Source of the DNA: Sneathiella limimaris | GTDB lineage: Bacteria; Pseudomonadota; Alphaproteobacteria; Sneathiellales; Sneathiellaceae | Assembly (NCBI RefSeq): GCF_012932565.1 | Contig: NZ_JABBYJ010000003.1 | Location: 124,001 to 188,000, forward strand | DNA: 64,000 nt | Reading direction: 5' to 3' | Shown here: one piece after another, positions 10,668-17,931 of the stretch | How positions within the stretch are numbered: position 1 is the first letter of the stretch | How the letters are laid out: each line of letters opens with the position of its first letter | Position numbers and translations under genes: made by a program | Notes under the pieces: model-generated | Told to the model about the DNA's origin: nothing | The model's database searches: none | Seen by the model: only the letters and a program-made list of their open reading frames with translations

Positions 10668-12575
10668 CTAAGATTGTTTCTTAGGATATCCAACACTAGC
10701 AAGGACTTCTCTAATTTCATCCAAGATTACAGGATCATCGATAGTTGCCGGATCTTTATAGGTTTCTCCATCAGCAATTTTTCGCATGATCGCTCTAAGG
10801 ATTTTACCTGATCGCGTTTTAGGTAAGCGTTTTACTGGCAAGGCATGTTTAAAAGCTGCTACAGGCCCAATTTTTTCGCGAACGAGGGCTACTAACTCTT
10901 TCTCTATATCAGCACTATCCCGGTCCACCCCTGCATTCATCACAACAAAACCAAAAGGAATTTGCCCTTTTAACTCGTCTGCGACACCAATAACTGCACA
11001 TTCGGCAACGTCAGGGTGCCCTGCAAGGACCTCCTCCATACCACCGGTGGAAAGACGGTGGCCTGCGACATTAATAATGTCATCCGTCCGCGCCATAATG
11101 AAGAGATACCCATCTTCATCAATAAAACCAGCATCACCCGTTTTATAATAACCCGGGATATCAGCCATGTAGGATTTCTTGAACCCTTCATCATTATTCC
11201 ACAAAGTTGGAAGGGCACCAGGGGGCAAGGGTAACTTAACAGCAATCTCACCGATCTTGCCTCTTTCCATCTCTGTCCGTCCATCCGCTTCATCGATGAT
11301 ATGAATATCATATCCTGGCACCGGCATAGTTGGACTTCCCAGTTTAACGGGCTTAATGCCATATCCGGCACAGTTAGCCCCCATTGGCCATCCGGTCTCG
11401 GTTTGCCACCAATGATCTAGAACCGGGACTTTAAGTAGATCCTGAGCCCATGTAATCGTATCAGGATCTGCTCGCTCACCCGCCAGAAATAGAATACGAA
11501 ACCTGCTTAGATCATAATCGTGGATCAGCTGTCCTTTAGGGTCCTGCTGTTTGATCGCCCTAAATGCGGTGGGAGCTGTAAAAAGCACAGATACGTTATG
11601 GTCTTGAATTACCCGCCAGTAAGTTCCTGCATCCGGCGTTCCGACAGGCTTCCCTTCAAATAGGATCGTTGTCGCTCCGTACATGAGAGGAGCATAGACA
11701 ATATATGAATGGCCGACGACCCAGCCAACATCCGACGCAGCCCAAAATACCTCTCCAGGTGAAACATCATAAACATTTTTCATGGACCAATTCAGTGCAA
11801 CCGCATGTCCACCGTTATCCCTGACAACTCCTTTGGGAACTCCTGTAGTACCTGAAGTATACAAAACATAGAGTGGATCTGTTGCTTTGACAGGCACGCA
11901 TTCAGCCGGCTCATCACAGGACGCCAAAACGTTCCAGTCAACATCGCGGGCTTGAGATAAGTCCGCCGGGCATTCCGGACGTTGCAGAATAATGCTGTGT
12001 GATGGTTTGTGGTCTGAAAGCTCTATTGCCTTATCCAATAACGGTTTGTATTCGACGGTCCGACCCGGCTCCAAACCGCAAGACCCTGCGATCATTGCAA
12101 CAGGTTTCGCATCGTCAATCCGGGTCGCCAACTCTTTCGCAGCAAAACCACCAAACACAACAGAATGAATCGCGCCAATCCGAGCACATGCCAACATAGC
12201 GATAGCAGCTTCAGGGACCATTGGCATATAAATAATAACACGATCACCTTTGGTCACACCCAACTTAGCCAGCCCACCAGCGAAACGAGCCACCAAGTCT
12301 GTTAATTCCTTGTAGGTATAAGATTTAACCTGGCCCGTCATTGGGCTGTCATATATCAGGGCGGCCTGCTCCCCTCGTCCATTTTCAACATGCCGATCTA
12401 GACAGTTGTAGCATGTGTTCAGTTCGCCCCCTTCAAACCATTTAAAGAAGGGTGGATTTTCAGCGTTAAGCACACGGTCCCACTTTTTGTACCAGGAGAT
12501 CCCTTCCGCAGCATCGGCCCAAAATCCCTCCGGATCACGAAGCGAATACGCATAATCCTCTTCAAAAGTTGGCAT
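10668..12575 (-). CDS. prpE: Propionyl-CoA synthetase (propionate--CoA ligase)
   Basis: Activates propionate (and less well acetate) to the CoA ester through an acyl-AMP. 635 aa. The acyl-AMP-forming domains are complete: the P-loop-like YTSGTTGVPKG at 239-249, a WWQTETGWPM motif, and the acetylatable catalytic lysine K591 in LPKTRSGKILR. The opening (DPEGFWADAAEGISWYKKWD), CYNCLDRHVENGRG and the VVRDNGGHAVALNWSMKNVY segment fit PrpE rather than AcsA. It is a single-gene unit with its own terminator; no methylcitrate genes are adjacent. Confidence 0.9.
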   Translation of the reverse strand: MPTFEEDYAYSLRDPEGFWADAAEGISWYKKWDRVLNAENPPFFKWFEGGELNTCYNCLDRHVENGRGEQAALIYDSPMTGQVKSYTYKELTDLVARFAGGLAKLGVTKGDRVIIYMPMVPEAAIAMLACARIGAIHSVVFGGFAAKELATRIDDAKPVAMIAGSCGLEPGRTVEYKPLLDKAIELSDHKPSHSIILQRPECPADLSQARDVDWNVLASCDEPAECVPVKATDPLYVLYTSGTTGVPKGVVRDNGGHAVALNWSMKNVYDVSPGEVFWAASDVGWVVGHSYIVYAPLMYGATTILFEGKPVGTPDAGTYWRVIQDHNVSVLFTAPTAFRAIKQQDPKGQLIHDYDLSRFRILFLAGERADPDTITWAQDLLKVPVLDHWWQTETGWPMGANCAGYGIKPVKLGSPTMPVPGYDIHIIDEADGRTEMERGKIGEIAVKLPLPPGALPTLWNNDEGFKKSYMADIPGYYKTGDAGFIDEDGYLFIMARTDDIINVAGHRLSTGGMEEVLAGHPDVAECAVIGVADELKGQIPFGFVVMNAGVDRDSADIEKELVALVREKIGPVAAFKHALPVKRLPKTRSGKILRAIMRKIADGETYKDPATIDDPVILDEIREVLASVGYPKKQS

Positions 12576-12673
12576 ATTTCCGTTCCCTCCAACTGTTCCC
12601 TGTCATATGAAGCTTGAATTTATTTTTTACTCATAATGCTCTGAGAAGTCCGGTTTATCAACGTTTACTCACA

Positions 12674-12706
12674 AAAAAAGCCGTGGCATATAGTCACGGC
12701 TTTTTT
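12674..12706 (-). terminator. Intrinsic terminator downstream of trcR
   Basis: A perfect 12-bp stem (AAAAAAGCCGTG with CACGGCTTTTTT) with a 9-nt loop, 20 bp after the trcR stop. Tracts on both arms make it potentially bidirectional. Confidence 0.88.
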
Positions 12707-12725
12707 GAACTCTTTAAATGGATTG

Positions 12726-13490
12726 TTAGTCGTTAGACTTAAACAAATTCTCAAAGTCTTTAACAGCGTCAGCCTTGGCATCAGTTTCATCTGTCTCTTC
12801 TTCAGACGACTTGCCGAAAACGGCCTCAGCCTCAGCACGATGATCGTAGGCTTCTTCCTTCTGCATCTCTTGCTTTTTCAGCTCATAGGGTGTCAACGGA
12901 ACAGATGCCGCATCAGCAGCGACGGAAGCTTTCACCTCTTCCATAAGCTTATCGGTATCTTCTTCGTTCCGAAGGTGGGAGAAGGCCTTAACGGTTTCAT
13001 CCAACTCCATCTGGGTACAAATTCCCAAACTAACTGGATCCCGTGGCTTAATGTTCTGGCTGTTCCAGTGGGTTTTGTCTCTAACCGCCATAATAGTTGC
13101 TTTTGTCGTACCGAGAAGCTTACCGACTTTGCTGTCTGGTAACTCTGGATGGAACTTAATCAACCATGCAATCGCATCTGGTCGATCGCCTCGACGAGAC
13201 ACTGGCGTGTAGCGCCCTCCACGACGACGCGGTTGCGGGACGTCAGCGACAGGATTGCTCAAGACCAAACGAGCATTTTCATCCTTTTGACAACGGTCAA
13301 TCTCTTCCTGAGTAAGCTCGCCATTTGCAATTGGATCACGGCCAACAATACCGACGGAAACTTCACCATCGGCAATGCCTTGAACTTGCGCAGGGTGCAT
13401 ACCACAAAACTCACCAATCTGCTTAAAAGTCAGACCTGTATTATCGATCAACCAGACGGCTGTTGCGGTTGGCATCAATGGTGATGACAT
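12726..13490 (-). CDS. trcR: Cell cycle transcriptional regulator TrcR (DUF1013 family)
   Basis: Member of the alphaproteobacterial DUF1013/TrcR family, annotated as a cell-cycle transcriptional regulator. 254 aa. It has two helix-turn-helix-like halves: MPTATAVWLIDNTGLTFKQI with FCGMHPAQVQGIADG near the N-terminus, and PDAIAWLIKFHPELPDSKVG with LGTTKATIMAVRDKTHWN in the middle. The last 70 residues are acidic and coiled-coil-like. The start at 13490 has a good GGAGAAG ribosome-binding site. Single-gene unit with a strong terminator. Confidence 0.88.
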   Translation of the reverse strand: MSSPLMPTATAVWLIDNTGLTFKQIGEFCGMHPAQVQGIADGEVSVGIVGRDPIANGELTQEEIDRCQKDENARLVLSNPVADVPQPRRRGGRYTPVSRRGDRPDAIAWLIKFHPELPDSKVGKLLGTTKATIMAVRDKTHWNSQNIKPRDPVSLGICTQMELDETVKAFSHLRNEEDTDKLMEEVKASVAADAASVPLTPYELKKQEMQKEEAYDHRAEAEAVFGKSSEEETDETDAKADAVKDFENLFKSND

Positions 13491-13635
13491 TTCTTCTCCT
13501 CACATGATGGCCGCTTTTCGGCCATCTCACATATCTTTGCTGTATATATGGATGAAAAATCTGCTTAAGTCTAGGGCTTGGAATACAGATAGACGTTTGT
13601 TTTTACCAGTCCAAACCTGCTTGCGCGACTAAACC

Positions 13636-14637
13636 TTAGCCGACCTCTAGCATGATTTTGCCAATATGCCCAGAGTCATCAATCCTCTTATGTGCAGCTG
13701 CAGCCTCTTCAAGTGGAAAAACACTATCAATAACAGGAGAAACTGTTCCAGCATTCAAGAGAGGCCAGACTTTCGTCTCCAAACTATTTGCAATATCCGC
13801 CTTCGCCTGAACAGACTGTGGACGCAAAGTCGAGCCTGTTATCGTAAGGCGCTTCAGCATAACAGGTGCAAAATTAACCTCTGCTTTGGGTCCTCCTAGA
13901 AACGCGATATATACCAAGCGACCTTCTACAGCTAATGCCGAAATGTTTCGTTGAATATAATCACCACCAACCATATCCAGAATCAGATTTACGCCTTTAC
14001 CGTCAGTGAGCTCCTGGACAACCTCAACATAATCTTCTGTTTTGTAGTTGATGCCGCGTTCAGCACCCAATTTTTCAATCTCACGACATTTATCATCAGT
14101 CGATGCTGTCGCGAAAACGCGAGCCCCAAAAGATTTGGCAAGCTGAATGGCAGTCGTTCCAATACCGCTGGCGCCACCGTGGACAAGAAACGTCTCACCG
14201 CCTGTCAAACGACCACGGTCAAAAACATTCGTCCAAACAGTAAAATAGGTTTCAGGAACAGCTGCTGCCTTGATCATATCGTAGCCGTCAGGTATCGACA
14301 GGCATTGAGCCCAGGGCGCCACGCAATATTCAGCATAGCCCCCACCTGCTACCAACGCACAAACACTATCACCGACTTTGAACTTAGAAACACCGCTGCC
14401 CACCTGCACCACAGTACCCGCCACTTCCAGTCCGGGAAGATCTGATGCGCCAGGCGGCGGAGCATAACCGCCCATCCGCTGCAATACATCTGGCCGATTA
14501 ACTCCGGCCGCAGCAACTTTGATCAAAACTTCATCATGACTTGGCTGTGGAACCGGGCGTGTCGTTGGCACTAGATTCTCAGGTCCACCAAATTCTTTGA
14601 TTTCAATCGCTGTCATATTAGCGGGCACAGAAACCAT
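13636..14637 (-). CDS. NAD(P)H quinone oxidoreductase, PIG3 family
   Basis: Medium-chain reductase of the zinc-independent quinone oxidoreductase (PIG3/TIGR02824-type) family; the substrate is unknown. 333 aa from ATG at 14637, six bases after GGGAG; a GTG just before it is the alternative. An N-terminal GroES-like domain (about 1-130) precedes a Rossmann domain whose nucleotide loop is HGGASGIGTTAIQLAKSFGA near 160. No structural zinc cysteines are visible. The pairing with the divergent DUF1192 gene is common in Alphaproteobacteria. The ATGGGAGA around its ribosome-binding site is complementary to a loop in the RNA candidate at 23465-23609. Confidence 0.92.
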   Translation of the reverse strand: MVSVPANMTAIEIKEFGGPENLVPTTRPVPQPSHDEVLIKVAAAGVNRPDVLQRMGGYAPPPGASDLPGLEVAGTVVQVGSGVSKFKVGDSVCALVAGGGYAEYCVAPWAQCLSIPDGYDMIKAAAVPETYFTVWTNVFDRGRLTGGETFLVHGGASGIGTTAIQLAKSFGARVFATASTDDKCREIEKLGAERGINYKTEDYVEVVQELTDGKGVNLILDMVGGDYIQRNISALAVEGRLVYIAFLGGPKAEVNFAPVMLKRLTITGSTLRPQSVQAKADIANSLETKVWPLLNAGTVSPVIDSVFPLEEAAAAHKRIDDSGHIGKIMLEVG

Positions 14638-14749
14638 CACTATCTCCCATTTTTCGTTGTCTTTAGGCTATGCTCTTGTATGGGTGGCATCTCAGTATTA
14701 GTGTTCGTGCGATGCCAATAAGAGCTACAGAATATGGAGGTTTGCCAAA

Positions 14750-14932
14750 ATGACAAGTGACGAGAATGATATTCCAATGCCAACTTCTCACTCTGTGAAT
14801 TTTGAAACGATGTCCGTTGAAGAACTTAAAGATTACATAAAGCAACTGGAACAAGAGATAAAAACTGCCGAGAGCTTTATTGAAAAGAAAAAGGCTGCGC
14901 ATGTAAGTGCTGATAGTTTCTTTAAAAAATGA
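14750..14932 (+). CDS. DUF1192 family small protein
   Basis: 60-aa acidic protein of unknown function. The central MSVEELKDYIKQLEQEIK string followed by a K/A-rich helix is typical of the DUF1192 family and should form a coiled coil. ATG at 14750 follows a good TGGAGG ribosome-binding site. Divergent from the PIG3 oxidoreductase gene with about 110 bp between them. Confidence 0.85.
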   Translation: MTSDENDIPMPTSHSVNFETMSVEELKDYIKQLEQEIKTAESFIEKKKAAHVSADSFFKK

Positions 14933-15060
14933 GTTGTAAAAGCGCCTAAGAAATCCGCTTACAAACACCTCGGTTATTGGCCGGGTACATTTTTCTGCAA
15001 AAAAATTGTAATTTTGTGTATTCGTTAATTGTAATTTAAGAAAATAAGCTTAAATTAAGT

Positions 15061-15157
15061 ATTAGCAACCCCGTCATGGGTTGTCGATTGGATCTCATCC
15101 AATCTGTTTGACGCCTCCCTGTTGACTTGAGCCGCCCAAAAGGCGGCTCTTTTTTTG
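15061..15157 (+). ncRNA. Candidate small RNA, unit D, with anti-SD box
   Basis: Lies in the 504-bp gene-free stretch 14933-15436, after a very AT-rich segment (about 15000-15060) that could hold its promoter. Three hairpins: 15066-15083 (CAACCC/GGGTTG), 15086-15104 (GATTGGA/TCCAATC), and an intrinsic terminator at 15129-15157 (GAGCCGCC/GGCGGCTC, loop CAAAA, then eight T). Between hairpins two and three is an unpaired CCTCCCTGTTG at 15114-15124, the box shared with the three units after lsrB. It can pair over 9 contiguous bases with CAACAGGGA of the metY ribosome-binding region 300 bp downstream. It may act in trans or belong to an interrupted metY leader. Inferred from sequence only. Confidence 0.6.
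15129..15157 (+). terminator. Intrinsic terminator of RNA unit D
   Basis: Perfect 8-bp GC-rich stem (GAGCCGCC/GGCGGCTC), a CAAAA loop and eight consecutive T. It would also end any read-through from the DUF1192 gene. Confidence 0.92.
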
Positions 15158-15251
15158 CCCTCTGTCAAGCCCTATTTTTTTGCATTTTTGTTACTTTTTA
15201 GAGTTCTGTAACTTGACTCACACAAAGAATCAGAGTTTATTCCTTTCAACA

Positions 15252-15327
15252 GGTCAAGTCTGACAGGTTGAGGTATCAAACCAAATGAAGGGGGCGCTAT
15301 CCGTAGCAGCCCCCTCACTTTTTGACC
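15252..15327 (+). promoter_or_regulatory. Structured segment of the metY upstream region
   Basis: GGTCAA (15252-15257) can pair with TTGACC (15322-15327) and enclose a strong inner hairpin at 15290-15314 (GGGGGC+GCTA, loop TCCG, TAGC, bulged A, GCCCCC) that is followed by CACTTTTT. The inner hairpin plus T-run resembles an intrinsic terminator, so the whole could be an attenuator in a metY leader. It does not match the SAM-I or SAM-II riboswitch cores that I know. A weak 61-codon ORF also covers this region on the minus strand. Confidence 0.35.
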
Positions 15328-15373
15328 ATCTTCATAAAAATCTATTTCCAACATCAAACAGAAATCGGCTGGA

Positions 15374-15428
15374 CCTCTGTTGACTGCCAGTATAGCCTCC
15401 CCGACAAATAATCAATCCAACAGGGAAG
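15374..15428 (+). promoter_or_regulatory. metY leader: possible SD-sequestering pair
   Basis: CCTCTGTTG at 15374-15382 can pair (8 pairs including one G-U) with CAACAGGG at 15418-15425, which overlaps the CAACAGGGAAG ribosome-binding region ahead of ATG 15437. The left strand, CCTCTGTTGACT, is a near copy of the CCTCCCTGTTGACT box in RNA unit D. The same bases include TTGACT (15380-15385), which could instead be a -35 element, although no convincing -10 follows. Confidence 0.4.
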
Positions 15429-15436
15429 TGTGTTAA

Positions 15437-16750
15437 ATGGCAGATCCAAATTTCCTTAAATTCGATACCCTTAGTCTACATGCTGGCCATAAGCCGGATC
15501 CAACCACTGGTGCGCGTGCAGTCCCTATTTACCAAACAACATCATATGTCTTTAAAGACTCTGATCATGCAGCATCCCTCTTCAATCTGGAAACAACTGG
15601 TCACATTTATGCTCGTCTTTCCAATCCCACCACAGCAGTATTAGAAGAACGACTGGCTAGCCTTGAGGGAGGAATTGGTGCCATTTGCACAGCTTCCGGG
15701 CATGCAGCACTTCATCTCGCAATTGTAACTCTCATGAGCGCAGGATCCCATATTGTCTGCTCGCAATCAGTTTATGGGGGAACTTATAATCTCTTGAAGC
15801 ACACAATGCCTCGTTTTGGAATTGAAACGACTTTTGTAAACCCTCGGGATCTGGATGCTTTCAAGTCTGCTATTCAGGACAATACCAGGCTCGTGATCTC
15901 AGAAACTTTAGGCAATCCAGGCCTTGAAGTTACAAATATCCGGGCAGTGTCCGATATTGCACATGAAGCTGGCATCCCGCTTTTGATCGATAATACCTTT
16001 GCCACGCCATACCTCTGCCGTCCGTTAGACCATGGCGCAGATCTGGTCATGCATTCTGCAACCAAATTTCTCGGCGGTCATGGTATTGCCATGGCTGGCG
16101 CCCTCATTGATGGAGGACGCTTTGACTGGGCTAAAAGCGGTAAGTTTCCAACTCTCACCGAACCATACGAAGGTTACCATGGCATCAAATATGAGGAAGA
16201 GTTTGGGCCACTTGCCTTCCTAATGCGGGCTCGTACCGAAGGTATTAGGGATTTTGGCGCCTGTATCAGCCCAACCAACTCTTTTCATATCTTGCAGGGC
16301 ATTGAAACTTTATCCATTAGAATGGAGAAGCACGTTCAAAACGCCAGGAAGGTTATCGAGTTTCTATCCGGAAATGATGCTGTCGAGCATGTTTCCTATC
16401 CTGAGCTTGAAAATCATCCTGATCATGAACTCGCAAAGGAGATAATGCCAAAAGGATGCGGCTCCATTTTCAGCTTCACCGTCAAAGGGGGACGCGAAGC
16501 TGGCAAAGCCTTCATCGAACAACTGCAGATCTTTTCACATCTTGCAAATGTGGGGGACGCGAAAAGCCTTGTTATCCATCCTGCCTCGACAACCCATCAA
16601 CAGATGGATAAAGCAGCGTTGGAAAATGCAGGTATTTCAGAAGGTATGATCAGACTGTCTGTTGGGCTTGAGGATGCGGACGATCTTATCAAAGATCTTA
16701 AACTCGGCCTTCGGGCGGCTGCAAAAATTGCAGAAAAAGCTTCAGCTTAA
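15437..16750 (+). CDS. metY: O-acetylhomoserine sulfhydrylase (aminocarboxypropyltransferase)
   Basis: PLP enzyme that makes homocysteine from O-acetylhomoserine and sulfide (direct sulfhydrylation in methionine synthesis). 437 aa, typical of MetY and longer than MetB/MetZ. The Cys/Met-metabolism fold is complete, with YARLSNPTTAVLEERLASLEGG near residue 70 and the PLP-binding lysine K210 in MHSATKFLGGHG. The C-terminus has VGDAKSLVIHPASTTHQQM. It is followed 14 bp later by an alpha/beta hydrolase gene. The unusual leader suggests RNA-level control. Confidence 0.95.
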   Translation: MADPNFLKFDTLSLHAGHKPDPTTGARAVPIYQTTSYVFKDSDHAASLFNLETTGHIYARLSNPTTAVLEERLASLEGGIGAICTASGHAALHLAIVTLMSAGSHIVCSQSVYGGTYNLLKHTMPRFGIETTFVNPRDLDAFKSAIQDNTRLVISETLGNPGLEVTNIRAVSDIAHEAGIPLLIDNTFATPYLCRPLDHGADLVMHSATKFLGGHGIAMAGALIDGGRFDWAKSGKFPTLTEPYEGYHGIKYEEEFGPLAFLMRARTEGIRDFGACISPTNSFHILQGIETLSIRMEKHVQNARKVIEFLSGNDAVEHVSYPELENHPDHELAKEIMPKGCGSIFSFTVKGGREAGKAFIEQLQIFSHLANVGDAKSLVIHPASTTHQQMDKAALENAGISEGMIRLSVGLEDADDLIKDLKLGLRAAAKIAEKASA

Positions 16751-16764
16751 GGAGGGGCCCTAAC

Positions 16765-17553
16765 ATGTACGCTACTGTAAATAATGCTTCTCTTTTCGCG
16801 GCAACAGGTGGCAAAGAGTTTGATCCAAACCAGCCATCCATTATTTTCCTCCATGGGGCTGCTATGGACCATACAGCCTGGGCCCTACAAAGCCGTTACA
16901 TGGCTCATCACGGGTTTAATGTCTTTGCATTAGATTTACCAGGACATGGCAAAAGCGAAGGCGACATTCCGGGCTCGATTGATGAGATGGCCGATAGTGT
17001 CATTGCCTTTATGGATAGTGCTGGCCTTAAATCAGCCACCCTTGTCGGGCACAGCATGGGTTCATTGACAGGTCTTTCAGCTGCAGGACGTTACCCTGAT
17101 CGGATCGATAAACTGGTCATGATCGGAACAGCTTTCCCGATGATGGTTGGGGAAGATTTTTTGAACAGGGCTAAAGCCAATGATCCCTCTGCCTATCTAA
17201 TGATGATTGACTGGTCACATGCCCGCCCTTCGCATGTCGGGCAGGCAGAAGTTCCAGGCTTGTGGATGATCGGCAATGCCTTGCGAACTGTTGAAAGAGC
17301 TGGTGATGGGACCCTTTACAAAGGACTATCTCTCTGCTCCACCTACGAAGGTGGTTTTGAGGCTGCGGAAAACTTGAAATGTCCGGTCCTCTTTATTCTC
17401 GGCGACAAAGACATGATGACCATGCCGCGTGCAGCCCAAAAACTGATCGCCAGTATTTCCGGATCAAAAACTGTATTACTGAAAGATTGTGGTCATATGC
17501 AGATGATTGAAAAGGCTGAAGACGTTCGCAAAGCCTTGATTGACTTCATGTAA
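16765..17553 (+). CDS. Alpha/beta hydrolase
   Basis: Serine hydrolase of the alpha/beta fold with unknown substrate. 262 aa. An oxyanion-loop-type HGAAMDHTAW is near residue 30. The nucleophile S97 sits in VGHSMGSLTG, an acidic residue candidate in LGDKDMMTMP near 213, and the catalytic histidine in DCGHMQMIE near 242. The ribosome-binding site is a strong GGAGGGG. With 14 bp to metY it is likely co-transcribed with it; a role in sulfur or ester metabolism is possible but not shown. Confidence 0.9.
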   Translation: MYATVNNASLFAATGGKEFDPNQPSIIFLHGAAMDHTAWALQSRYMAHHGFNVFALDLPGHGKSEGDIPGSIDEMADSVIAFMDSAGLKSATLVGHSMGSLTGLSAAGRYPDRIDKLVMIGTAFPMMVGEDFLNRAKANDPSAYLMMIDWSHARPSHVGQAEVPGLWMIGNALRTVERAGDGTLYKGLSLCSTYEGGFEAAENLKCPVLFILGDKDMMTMPRAAQKLIASISGSKTVLLKDCGHMQMIEKAEDVRKALIDFM

Positions 17554-17571
17554 GACAGCCTCAGCCGCGCG

Positions 17572-17841
17572 TCACGTTCCGATGCGCGGCGGACCACCTT
17601 TACCAGCTTGGCTTGGACCAAAAGCTTTATCCAAAATCCGAGTGCTGTCAGTTGCAATATCAATCGCTTCAGTCAGTAAAGCCAGTACTCTCATATTATT
17701 GGACAACACAGCCTGTGCCTCAGGACGGGCGTCATCTGTAATTCGAGTACATCTATGGATGACGTCAGAACGAACCATTCCCAAAACGTCTTCCAACTTA
17801 TGACCAGTTGGATTTTCTTCAGTCACCAAAAAGTGGGTCAT
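17572..17841 (-). CDS. Conserved small protein of unknown function
   Basis: 89 aa from ATG at 17841, six bases after GGAG in TTGGGAGAAGCTG; an in-frame start at 17862 is less likely. No domain recognised with confidence. The sequence looks like a real soluble protein: a charged N-terminus (THFLVTEENPTGHKLED), a central helix and a Gly/Pro tail ending in GKGGPPRIGT. It sits between the convergent hydrolase end (18 bp away) and dmdB-like gene start region. Its TTGGGAG site is complementary to the CTCCCAA loop of the nearby RNA candidate at 23465-23609. Confidence 0.65.
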   Translation of the reverse strand: MTHFLVTEENPTGHKLEDVLGMVRSDVIHRCTRITDDARPEAQAVLSNNMRVLALLTEAIDIATDSTRILDKAFGPSQAGKGGPPRIGT

Positions 17842-17931
17842 CAGCTTCTCCCAAGAAAGCACTAAACGTTTCCTCGGCTAAGCTTTCACCCATTTTAGTT
17901 AAGAAACCTATAATTAAGCAGTTCTAATCAA

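Noticed and set aside
15172-15357. 61-codon minus-strand ORF upstream of metY
   Set aside because: The peptide looks partly protein-like, but the ORF has no ribosome-binding site, runs through a strong hairpin and belongs to no family I recognise. Kept only as a caveat to the leader structure.
15158-15436. SAM-II or SAM-I riboswitch ahead of metY
   Set aside because: Expected by context in marine Alphaproteobacteria, but the conserved core sequences are not present.
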